Source: Propionibacteriaceae bacterium
GTDB taxonomy: Bacteria > Actinomycetota > Actinomycetes > Propionibacteriales > Propionibacteriaceae
Direction: 5' to 3'
Assembly (NCBI GenBank): GCA_905372155.1
Contig: CAJPNZ010000140.1
Location: forward strand, 1 to 6,895
DNA: 6,895 bases
Part shown: positions 1-6,221 of the stretch, in pieces
Layout of the letters: each line of letters opens with the position of its first letter
Position numbering within the stretch: position 1 is the stretch's first letter
Notes under the pieces: generated by a model
What the model saw: only the letters and a program-made list of their open reading frames with translations
What the model was told of the DNA's origin: nothing
Databases searched by the model: none
Program-made: the position numbers and the translations under genes

Positions 1-329
1 ACCACGTGGAACACGACGACCGAGCCGGCACCACCGGCCATCCCCCACATGCGGTGGACGACCCCGAGCACCAGATCCCCGACCTGAGCGGCGCAGGCGA
101 CCCCCAGCAGGAGGGCCGTGGCGGTCCCCGCCGGGGCGGCCCAGACGACCACGACCACCGCGAGGCCGAGCGGAATGGCCCGCACCGCGTACGTCGCCGC
201 GGCGAAACGATCGGTCTGACGCCGAAGCGTGGGAGGGATGAACTGGTTGGGGCGGACGAGGGTGATCGCCGCGAAAACCACGGACAGAAGGGCGGCCACC
301 GTGTTCAGCAGGGCAATCCACCAGGGCAT
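1..329 (-). CDS. Small integral membrane protein, partial (3' end beyond left edge), MarR-divergent
   Basis: Reading leftward from an ATG at 329-327, a frame stays open for 109 codons to the window edge, so the C-terminus is missing. The start is supported by AGGAG (complement of 336-340) six bases upstream. The product begins MPWWIALLNTVAALL and has three clearly hydrophobic stretches at about residues 5-24, 51-65 and 68-91, separated by a basic loop (RPNQF...LRRQTDR, about 26-41), so it is a multi-pass inner membrane protein. The topology resembles the small four-helix DUF4267-type proteins, but this family assignment is only a guess. It is divergent from a MarR-family gene with a 58-bp gap, an arrangement in which the regulator often controls its divergent neighbour. 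The opposite-strand open frame here has no ribosome site and is a shadow. Function and transported substrate, if any, are unknown. Confidence 0.75.
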   Translation of the reverse strand, partial: MPWWIALLNTVAALLSVVFAAITLVRPNQFIPPTLRRQTDRFAAATYAVRAIPLGLAVVVVVWAAPAGTATALLLGVACAAQVGDLVLGVVHRMWGMAGGAGSVVVFHV

Positions 330-348
330 AACGTTCTCCTCTTTATCG

Positions 349-365
349 TTCAGAACTGAATGTTC
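349..365. promoter_or_regulatory. Candidate operator between divergent membrane-protein and marR genes
   Basis: Two overlapping short palindromes lie in the 58-bp divergent gap: TTCAG-AA-CTGAA at 349-360 and GAAC-TGAAT-GTTC at 353-365. MarR-family dimers normally bind imperfect palindromes of this size near their own promoter, and this site would overlap the expected -35 region of the marR promoter and the 5' region of the leftward gene. Binding is inferred from position and symmetry only. Confidence 0.45.
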
Positions 366-374
366 TTGTTCGGA

Positions 375-380
375 TACGCT
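375..380 (+). promoter_or_regulatory. Probable -10 box of a leaderless marR promoter
   Basis: TACGCT fits the TAnnnT actinobacterial -10 pattern and sits seven bases before the ATG at 388. There is no Shine-Dalgarno sequence in the bases before that ATG. Transcription would therefore begin at or next to the start codon. No convincing -35 box was seen. Confidence 0.4.
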
Positions 381-387
381 ACGCGGC

Positions 388-852
388 ATGGGCGACGGAG
401 ACAAGATCCTGAATTCCGCTTCCGTGAGGCTCGGCATCCTGGGCGTTCAGGTCACCGAACTCGCCCGGCAACGCCTCGAGCCCCTCGGGCTCGCTCCCAA
501 GCAGGTCGGTCTGATGGCCTTCGTCGATTCGAGGACCAAGGCCTCGCAGCGGGAGATCGCTTCGGGCATGCGGGTGGCACCCAGCCTCGTGGTCACCCTC
601 GTGGATCAATTGGAAGCTTTGAAGGCCGTCACGCGGATTCGCCGTCCCGGTGACCGCCGGGTGCAGGAGATCTCGCTCACCGAGGTCGGCAGGAAACTGC
701 TGTCGGAGGCCCTCGTCGTGGTTCGCGCCCTCGACGAGAACCTGACCGCGCACCTCGCCGACGGGGACCGCCGGGCCTTGGACAGGACCCTGGAGGCCGT
801 CGAGAACGGCCGTTGGCTTCCCGACTTGATGGGACGGGGGTCAGCCGACTGA
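388..852 (+). CDS. MarR-family winged-helix transcriptional regulator
   Basis: The 154-aa product has the normal MarR length. The N-terminal helix (about 8-33) would contribute to dimerisation. A helix-turn-helix follows at about 53-79 (SQREIASGMRVAPSLVVTLV, with the recognition helix near 64-78), then the wing, with the family-typical R-x-x-D-R-R turn (RRPGDRR, 85-91) leading into ISLTEVGRKLL (95-105). A C-terminal helix pair (about 106-140) completes the dimer interface. The frame is open back to 229, but ATG 388 is preferred because it gives the family length and follows a TACGCT box in a leaderless arrangement; the upstream extension would overlap the divergent gene and its ribosome site. 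Likely a dimeric repressor acting on the divergent membrane-protein gene and itself. No effector can be deduced. Confidence 0.9.
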   Translation: MGDGDKILNSASVRLGILGVQVTELARQRLEPLGLAPKQVGLMAFVDSRTKASQREIASGMRVAPSLVVTLVDQLEALKAVTRIRRPGDRRVQEISLTEVGRKLLSEALVVVRALDENLTAHLADGDRRALDRTLEAVENGRWLPDLMGRGSAD

Positions 853-1323
853 ACCGGACCTGACGAAGGCCTCGGCGTCCTTGACGTAGATCATCAGCGC
901 CTGCATCGTGCTTCCCGACAGGTCACCCCCCTGTTCGAGGGTTTTGCCGACCGCGTCCAGTTCCGCGCTCCGCCTGACCACCTGTTCGTAGACCCTGCGG
1001 GGCACCTCCTCCAACCAGCCGTTCTCGAAGGTGTCGATCCCCAGCCTCAGCGCGGCGGTGAAGTAGTGCAGGTCGGCGACGGGAACCCGGATCTCACGGC
1101 CACGGTCGTCGGCGACGACGAAATGGTCGGGAAAGTTCCTGAGCCCGGCCCGCCGGCAGAGCGGCCAGGCCAGTGCGGAGGGCACCAGGAGGGTGAGCTG
1201 CTCGGCGGCCGCGCGGTCGTATCCCTTCTCCCACAGCGCGGTGATCACCTTCTTCTCGGATCGTTTCGAGGCCAACAGCGGGATTGCGTCCAACACTCCG
1301 CACCGCGCGGTCTCATGATCCAT
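841..1323 (-). CDS. Hypothetical protein, 160 aa, family not recognised
   Basis: The ATG at 1323-1321 is preceded by AGGA-rich bases (complement of 1330-1335) six bases upstream, a good ribosome site. The product is soluble, mixed alpha/beta in character, with no signal peptide or membrane segment. Visible features are a basic N-terminal helix (SKRSEKKVITALWEKGYDRA, about 19-38), a hydrophobic segment LTLLVPSALAWPL near 43-55, a possible beta strand pair around FPDHFVVADDRGREIRVPV (64-82), and a helical C-terminal half. The pattern of a short helical start followed by a 'VPSA' segment and a polar strand pair suggests a conserved small cytoplasmic family, but I cannot name it. Its last 12 bases overlap the end of the convergent marR gene. 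It lies downstream of, and on the same strand as, the broken DUF6498-like gene, 187 bases away, so it may have its own promoter. Confidence 0.8.
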   Translation of the reverse strand: MDHETARCGVLDAIPLLASKRSEKKVITALWEKGYDRAAAEQLTLLVPSALAWPLCRRAGLRNFPDHFVVADDRGREIRVPVADLHYFTAALRLGIDTFENGWLEEVPRRVYEQVVRRSAELDAVGKTLEQGGDLSGSTMQALMIYVKDAEAFVRSGSVG

Positions 1324-1510
1324 GGGTCTTCCTCTCCGAGCCCCAAACGTGACGGCTCATTTTGGCACCCGTGACTTCCACCGACAAGCAAGCCCCCAGC
1401 ACATGCACCGGGAAACCCACCTCCCGGCTTCGACCCCGCCGACGCTCGCAGGTCACCCAACCAGCGTCATCCGCCGATGAAACCGGCCTCACCGAAGAGT
1501 TCCCAGGATC

Positions 1511-2117
1511 TCAACCAGGGTTTCTTCTCGAGGGTCGCAGGGTTGTGTAGATCTCCACACCGGCCTTGAAGGCCAGGAACACCACCACGCTCGCCCCGCG
1601 GATGGTGGTCTGGTCAATGGTCCCCTCCATGTGAACGGAGGAGAATGCAGAACCGCCCAAAGCGATCGTCCAGCACAAGAGGATCATCACGTGGAGCATG
1701 ATGATTCGTGGCCACACGAAGGCGTAGGTCTGCGCGAAATCCTCCGGCGGTTCCTCACCTCGGCTGCGTCCGACGGCCTCCACCACACAACGGATCACGA
1801 GCAGGAAGGCAGGCACCCCGAGCGCAACCCATGTGATCTCGATCCGCCGCATGAGGGCGAGAAGGGCGGAGAACACCAAGTGGCCCGCGCAGAAACAGCA
1901 TGCCGAAAGCCGTTCCGATGACCTGACCCCAGCCGCCTTCCGGCAAATGGCGGAAGACCACCATCCGGGGAATGGTCATGAGCGTCAGCAGCAGGTTCTC
2001 GAACCACAGCAGCAGAAGTATGTTGCCGGCCGGCCATCCCAACACGAGCACGCCGACCAACTGAACGGCGACGACGCAGAGCGTCAACCCGATCTCGGGA
2101 ATCAGGTTTCGCCTCAC
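1511..2117 (-). pseudogene. DUF6498-like integral membrane protein, split by a one-base frameshift
   Basis: Two leftward reading frames encode consecutive parts of one membrane protein. The first part runs from GTG 2117 to about 1884 (78 residues, ending GMLFLRG). The second continues from 1882 to the TGA at 1513-1511 (123 residues, beginning HLVFSALLALM). Dropping one base in the GGGCC tract around 1883-1886 joins them into a 201-aa protein. The joined protein has about six hydrophobic segments (near residues 9-27, 30-50, 67-90, 96-113, 136-155, 171-187). The N-terminal 'RRNLIP' start, the WFEN motif at about 38-41 in the second membrane helix, and the G-H-x-V-F motif created at the junction recall the DUF6498 family, whose members are about this long and of unknown function. 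The GTG start has GGAGG six bases upstream. Past the break, the first frame reads into an arginine- and proline-rich non-membrane tail. Either a recent pseudogene or a sequencing error. Confidence 0.75.
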
Positions 2118-2123
2118 GGACTT

Positions 2124-2128
2124 CCTCC
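2124..2128 (-). promoter_or_regulatory. Ribosome binding site deciding the GTG start of the DUF6498-like gene
   Basis: GGAGG on the minus strand lies six bases before GTG 2117. An in-frame ATG exists upstream at 2174, but its only purine run directly touches the ATG, and the extra 19 residues (MWRTRCDPSDGCPWKW...) are not membrane-like and do not resemble the start expected for the family. Confidence 0.7.
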
Positions 2129-2217
2129 ACTTCCACGGGCACCCATCCGAAGGGTCGCATCGCGTACGCCACATCCTCGGCGAGGCTACCGCCTGTGTGG
2201 ATCACCACAGAGACCAG

Positions 2218-2258
2218 CCATGTGTTTGACATGCGCGGCACGCATGTCAAACACATGG
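2218..2258. repeat. Perfect inverted repeat, 18-bp arms with 5-bp loop; candidate operator
   Basis: CCATGTGTTTGACATGCG (2218-2235) is followed by CGGCA (2236-2240) and the exact reverse complement of the arm (2241-2258). It lies in the 284-bp region between the divergent DUF6498-like and SWIM genes, 100 bp from the former and 143 bp from the latter. There is no following T-run, and no gene ends nearby, so a terminator role is unlikely. A dimeric regulator site or a structured 5' leader of the leftward gene fits better. A smaller palindrome TGTGG-ATCA-CCACA lies next to it at 2196-2209. Confidence 0.85.
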
Positions 2259-2351
2259 GACACCAGGACCTTCCCCGGCATCCGGGGCGGTACGAACGCC
2301 ACCACCGCGGGACGTGCACTCGGGGCACGAACAACATCCGCGCCCTCCACT

Positions 2352-2361
2352 TGTTTGACAT
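2352..2361 (+). repeat. Third copy of the TGTTTGACAT half-site upstream of the SWIM gene
   Basis: TGTTTGACAT occurs at 2223-2232, inverted at 2244-2253, and again here in the direct orientation. It contains TTGACA (2355-2360), identical to a -35 consensus, but no -10 box stands 16-18 bases downstream. Its position about 41-50 bp before the presumed transcription start of the SWIM gene would suit an activator or repressor half-site. Confidence 0.5.
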
Positions 2362-2389
2362 TTCCCCAGTATTTGCCGGTGTTCCCCGG

Positions 2390-2395
2390 TACGGT
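2390..2395 (+). promoter_or_regulatory. Probable -10 box of the SWIM-gene promoter (leaderless)
   Basis: TACGGT matches TAnnnT and lies six bases before ATG 2402, with no Shine-Dalgarno sequence in between. This spacing puts the transcription start at the ATG. It closely parallels the TACGCT box in front of the marR gene. Confidence 0.4.
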
Positions 2396-2401
2396 TCCAT
2401 C

Positions 2402-3721
2402 ATGAGATCGTTCTCCTCGGCATCGGTTCTCGATGACACCGGCCTGACCCTGGAACTGGCTCCTGCCCTCACGCCCAGGGGTCTCACCGAGGTGCCCGCG
2501 TTCTTCTCGGGATTCGCTGCCCAGCCGCTCGTGCTGGCCCGCGGTCTGCTCGTGCTGGCCGACGTGGCCCAGACCCGGTACTTCCAGCCGGCCCCTGTCG
2601 GCATGCGGGACCCGATCTGCACCGCCAACGGTGACCGCCTGCGGTTCGAGGCGTTCTCGGCGTGCAACACCGTCGGGGTGCGGTTGGATCTCCTGGCGGC
2701 CGCCTTCGACGGGGGCGAGATCAGCCACGGCACCACCAATGTCGACATCAACCAGCCGTTGCGGGAAACCCTCGGGCAGGTCTCGCCGTCGGAGCTGATG
2801 CACCTGGCCGTCGGCAACGACGAGCTGCGCGTCTCCACCCTCGATGCCACGCACGTGGAGCGGAAGGTGGAGCTACCGGATCGCTGGTTGAAGGCGCTCG
2901 GGGCGTCGCAGGAGCTGACCCGGGAACTGGAGCTGATCGGCGAGGCACCGGCCGTGCAGGCCCGGCAGTTCCTGGCGACGCTGCCGTCGGGTGCGGGCCG
3001 CAAGGGGCACTGGAGCGTCTCGCGGATGGGAGTGAAACCGGCGCTGCGCCCCGGGAGGGGCACCGTGTACGCGGAGGGCCTGAACCGGTTGCGGGCGGCC
3101 CGTCGCCTCGGTCCGCAGGTCACGGGGATGCGGGTCTACGGTCTGCCGCAGGCACCCATGGCGGCGTCGGTGTGGGAGTTCTCGCTGCCCCACGGGCGGT
3201 TGACGTTCACCCTCACCGCCGAGCACTACCGGGGTTTCTCGGGCGAGGGCGCGTTGCTGACGAAACTGGCCGCCCCCACCGCCGTCGACGATTCCGCTTT
3301 GATCTCGGCCTGCCTGGCGTTCGAGCCCCGCATCGAGATCGCCTCCCTGGTCGCGGAAACCGGGTTGGACGAGGAACGCACGGGGCAGGGCCTGGCGGTG
3401 CTGGCCGGCGACGGCAGGGTGGGTTTCGACCTGTACGAACAGGCCTACTTCCACCGGGAGCTGCCCAGCGACGCCGACCGGGTGGTCAGGGACAACCCGC
3501 GCCTGAGGCACGCGAAACGCCTCGTCACCGCCGGCGCGGTGCGGCCATTCGACGGACACCCCGGGACCTTCCGCGTGCGGGGTGACCACGACGAGTACAT
3601 CGTCCGCACCGGACCGCCGAGTTGCACCTGCCCCTGGTGGCGGGGACACGCGGGGTCGCGGGGAGTGTGCAAACACATCCTGGCCGTCGAGCTGAGCAGG
3701 GCGCCCACCGAACACTGCTGA
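2402..3721 (+). CDS. SWIM zinc-finger family protein, 439 aa
   Basis: The C-terminus carries the SWIM signature CxC-x12-CxH: C408, C410, C423 and H425 (CTCPWWRG...GVCKHILAVE). SWIM fingers bind one zinc ion and mediate DNA or protein contacts. The large N-terminal part matches what I know of an actinobacterial SWIM family: segments such as FFSGFAAQPLVLARGLLVLA (34-53), TRYFQP (58-63), GDRLRFEAFS (77-86) and the G-TTNVDINQPLR stretch (110-121). Residues 306-352 (FEPRIEIASLVAETGLDEER...GRVGFDLYEQAYFHREL) look like a winged-helix fold, so the protein may touch nucleic acid at two places. The start at 2402 is chosen because the family begins near here and because of the TACGGT box; the frame is open back to 2195, but that stretch runs through the inverted repeat and is not protein-like. 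It is the first gene of a two-gene unit with the HEAT-like gene 19 bp downstream. No catalytic site was found; the function is unknown. Confidence 0.85.
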   Translation: MRSFSSASVLDDTGLTLELAPALTPRGLTEVPAFFSGFAAQPLVLARGLLVLADVAQTRYFQPAPVGMRDPICTANGDRLRFEAFSACNTVGVRLDLLAAAFDGGEISHGTTNVDINQPLRETLGQVSPSELMHLAVGNDELRVSTLDATHVERKVELPDRWLKALGASQELTRELELIGEAPAVQARQFLATLPSGAGRKGHWSVSRMGVKPALRPGRGTVYAEGLNRLRAARRLGPQVTGMRVYGLPQAPMAASVWEFSLPHGRLTFTLTAEHYRGFSGEGALLTKLAAPTAVDDSALISACLAFEPRIEIASLVAETGLDEERTGQGLAVLAGDGRVGFDLYEQAYFHRELPSDADRVVRDNPRLRHAKRLVTAGAVRPFDGHPGTFRVRGDHDEYIVRTGPPSCTCPWWRGHAGSRGVCKHILAVELSRAPTEHC

Positions 3722-3740
3722 TTGATCGGGAAACAAGAAC

Positions 3741-6197
3741 ATGGCAGAGAGGTCGCTCACCCCGGAGGAGCTGACGCTTGATCGCGTCGTGAACCGAAGC
3801 AGGACAACCGGGGATCTGCTCGACGAACTGGACCGGCTCTCGCCGGAACAACGCGCCCTGGCCAAGAGATCACTACCGTTGCTGCGCAGCAGGGCACCCT
3901 TCGGTTCGGAGTATCGCTGCATCGTGTTGGCCGCCTTCCTGAACGCCACACCCGCACAGCTGGTCGCCACCCTGACCGAGTGGTCCATCCGGCAGCTCGC
4001 AAACGACAGGCCGGCGCACGACTACGTTGCAGAACGAATCTCAACCCACGACGAGAACTGGGCACGCAGGTTCGTCGCGACCGCCCTCAAGAAGGTCAGC
4101 CTGGGCGAGCACCTCCCCCCCTTGCTGGATCCACTCATCAACACCTTCGAACTGCCCCTGCCCACGGATCCCCGCTACTGGTTGGGCTGGATGCGAAACC
4201 ACTCGGCACCCACCCACGACTGCCGCTGGGAGAAAAGGTTCATCGCCGCCTGCGCCGCACCCAACACCTTCGTGGTTCGTCTCAGTGACAAAATCGCCTA
4301 CCGGGAACGGATCTCCCGCGACATCCAGAACCTGCGCGCCGTCGAACCCACCGACGACCCGGCCTTGCTGCGGGCCCTGCTCCAGGTATTCGCCCGCGGT
4401 GACCGGGAAAACGCCCAACGAGTCGCGATGCTGTGGCTGGAGGGACTCGGCCTGGTCCCCCTGCTCCCGACCGAACGAAGCCACGTGCTCACGGCCCTAC
4501 CCAGAGCCGGCGGCTCCTTCGTGAGGCTGGCCGTCAAACAGCTGCTCTCCACCGACCTCACCGACACCGACCTCACCGACCTGGCGCTCACCGTCCTGCC
4601 GCACCAGCAGAAAGGCCTGAGACGCGCCATGATGAAGGCCGTCTCCCGGCTCCCCACACCGTCACGGGACCTCCTTGACGCGGTCCGGCTGATCGCGACG
4701 CAGCAGGACACCACCAGCGCCGCGCTGGCGGAACAGCTCCTGGAGCACTGGGGCCACGGCACCGGCGATGCCCCGGAGGCACCTGGGCAGCAACCGCCCC
4801 CCGATTCCACCGTCGCCAACCATTCGGAAACGAGAACAAGGAAACCCGGTCTGTGGCGCGCGCCCGCAGGCCGCTGTCCACAGCCGCTGCGCAGCCTCTC
4901 GAGCGCCACCCTTGTCCTCGACGATCTCGATCTGGAGACGCTGATTGTGAAACTTGAGGCGGACCGGCGCGGCAACCCCGGCCTTCAGGAGCACGCCCTG
5001 GCCGCTCTCGTGGCGACGGCACACGTTCGCGGCCCGAACCGGGTCAGGCACGCGGTCCGCACCAGCATCAGGTACGTCAATTCCAACAGATCGCTCCTGG
5101 CCCGGCTTCTGCAGAAACTGGGCAGACGCACCGACGGCGAGCCGGGGCGCCCGGTGACGTCGGACTCGAAACCTCTGACCTTCCTTCCCGCACAGCGGGT
5201 CGTCGACGTCCTCAGCCGGCTCGGTGAACTGCCCTGCCTGCTGTCCACCCCCACCCACACCGACTTCCACATCGCCTGGAATGTGTTCGCCAGGCGTGCA
5301 CGGCACTACCGGAAAGCCGGGGTGAGGGTGCTCCCCACGGACGTCGCCGTCGCCCTCGCGCGACTCGACCGCACGGAAACACCCGAGGACCTGTCCGCAT
5401 TCGAACAACCCATCCACAACGTGACGGCAAACCTCGCAACGGTGATCGATCACTGGCGCAACCACCCGGCACGACCCGGTGAGCTGCGATTCCTGCCCAC
5501 CCCCGAGGCGCGGGACGGGGTCGCTTCACCCATGCACGTGGAGGTCGATGGTGACGAACCCGCCGTCCATGAGCTGCTGGGTATCCGCAGCCACTGGACG
5601 CTCCCCTACCGGCCGGTCCATCCCAGTCAGGAGGATCCGTGGGTGTTGGTGCTGCTGCCCGAGCATCCGACCCGCCCCGCCGGGCTGGCGCTCCAGGCCG
5701 CGGGAACGTTCGCCCTCAACATCTTCGAGCACATCGTGGCCACGGCACCCCGATTCGGGCCGGTCGCGTCCTTCGTCTCCCTGGTCCTGACCTCCGAGGC
5801 GACGCAGAAGGAACGCGACCGCACCGCCGCCCTGATCCTCACCGCCTGGGACGAGGAACGCCTCACCCCCGACGACCTCGTCACGGCCTGGAACAGCCCG
5901 TGGCGGAGGTCCTGGAGGATTTCGGTCCCGAGGATCGCCACGACACTGGGGCGCATCGCCGACGCGGGTGGCCTAGCCCTCGTGTGGCCGCTGCTGACCA
6001 GCATCGCGGAGGAGATCGCAGGCCAGGACATGATCCCTGCCCCGGAGTCGACGGTCCTGGAAGCGGTGCTGCACCACCTACCCGAGGCGCAGGCCGCGGG
6101 GATCACCGTCAACCTGCCGAATACCACCGCCCTGGCGACCCGGACGGTTCCCCTCAAGGCCGTGAAGATCGCACAACTGATCGTGCAGGCCCTGTGA
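3741..6197 (+). CDS. Large helical-repeat (HEAT-like) protein of the DUF6493 type, partner of the SWIM protein
   Basis: The 818-aa cytoplasmic product is almost wholly helical. An N-terminal part (about 25-340) has repeated amphipathic helix pairs, such as PALLRALLQVFARGDRENAQ (207-226) and the run VLTALPRAGGSFVRLAVKQLL (249-269). A low-complexity linker rich in P, Q, T and R spans about 340-385. The second half includes CLLSTPTHTDFHIAWNVF (499-516), then L-x-x-D-V-A-V-A-L-A-R-L (531-542). This 'TPTH' plus 'D-x-x-x-A-L-x-R-L' pattern, and the C-terminal helical section (690-818, ending LKAVKIAQLIVQAL), recall DUF6493 proteins of Streptomyces and relatives. Such proteins are thought to act as scaffolds. 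No enzyme motif was seen. ATG 3741 follows the SWIM stop by 19 bases; the ribosome site is weak (GGGAAACAAGAAC), suggesting coupling to SWIM translation. Family assignment is from recalled patterns, so moderate; the coding call is firm. Confidence 0.65.
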   Translation: MAERSLTPEELTLDRVVNRSRTTGDLLDELDRLSPEQRALAKRSLPLLRSRAPFGSEYRCIVLAAFLNATPAQLVATLTEWSIRQLANDRPAHDYVAERISTHDENWARRFVATALKKVSLGEHLPPLLDPLINTFELPLPTDPRYWLGWMRNHSAPTHDCRWEKRFIAACAAPNTFVVRLSDKIAYRERISRDIQNLRAVEPTDDPALLRALLQVFARGDRENAQRVAMLWLEGLGLVPLLPTERSHVLTALPRAGGSFVRLAVKQLLSTDLTDTDLTDLALTVLPHQQKGLRRAMMKAVSRLPTPSRDLLDAVRLIATQQDTTSAALAEQLLEHWGHGTGDAPEAPGQQPPPDSTVANHSETRTRKPGLWRAPAGRCPQPLRSLSSATLVLDDLDLETLIVKLEADRRGNPGLQEHALAALVATAHVRGPNRVRHAVRTSIRYVNSNRSLLARLLQKLGRRTDGEPGRPVTSDSKPLTFLPAQRVVDVLSRLGELPCLLSTPTHTDFHIAWNVFARRARHYRKAGVRVLPTDVAVALARLDRTETPEDLSAFEQPIHNVTANLATVIDHWRNHPARPGELRFLPTPEARDGVASPMHVEVDGDEPAVHELLGIRSHWTLPYRPVHPSQEDPWVLVLLPEHPTRPAGLALQAAGTFALNIFEHIVATAPRFGPVASFVSLVLTSEATQKERDRTAALILTAWDEERLTPDDLVTAWNSPWRRSWRISVPRIATTLGRIADAGGLALVWPLLTSIAEEIAGQDMIPAPESTVLEAVLHHLPEAQAAGITVNLPNTTALATRTVPLKAVKIAQLIVQAL
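4551..4580 (+). repeat. Perfect 15-bp tandem duplication inside the HEAT-like gene
   Basis: ACCGACCTCACCGAC occurs at 4551-4565 and again, exactly, at 4566-4580. It encodes TDLTD twice (residues 271-280) between two helices. The unit is a multiple of three, so the frame is kept. It probably arose by slippage and lengthens an inter-helix loop by five residues. Confidence 0.9.
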
Positions 6198-6221
6198 TCC
6201 GGAGGAAGAAACATCGGGAAG

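Noticed and set aside
229..387. N-terminal extension of the MarR protein to a start at 229
   Set aside because: Would add 53 residues unlike MarR proteins and overlap the divergent membrane gene, its ribosome site and both promoters.
1324..1510. Possible small gene between the 160-aa gene and the DUF6498-like gene
   Set aside because: Short frames on both strands here have no ribosome site and no protein-like composition; treated as a non-coding spacer.
2355..2383. TTGACA at 2355-2360 as the -35 box of a sigma-70-type promoter
   Set aside because: The sequence 17 bases downstream (2378-2383, GGTGTT) is not a -10 box; the motif is better explained as a third copy of the inverted-repeat core.
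2195..2401. N-terminal extension of the SWIM protein to 2195
   Set aside because: The added residues are encoded by the inverted repeat region and look non-protein-like; ATG 2402 has a well-placed TACGGT box and fits the family start.
1795..3123. Long 442-codon open frame on the minus strand
   Set aside because: It is antisense to the SWIM gene and crosses the intergenic inverted repeat and the DUF6498-like gene; composition is Arg/Ser/Pro-rich as in GC-driven shadow frames and shows no domain.
2662..3585. 307-codon plus-strand frame inside the SWIM gene
   Set aside because: Out of frame with a gene that has a clear SWIM motif; extreme Gly/Arg/Ala content marks it as a shadow.
2873..3988. 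371-codon open frame on the minus strand across the SWIM/HEAT-like junction
   Set aside because: Shadow of the SWIM gene; no ribosome site or recognisable motif, and rich in Arg, Gly and Pro.
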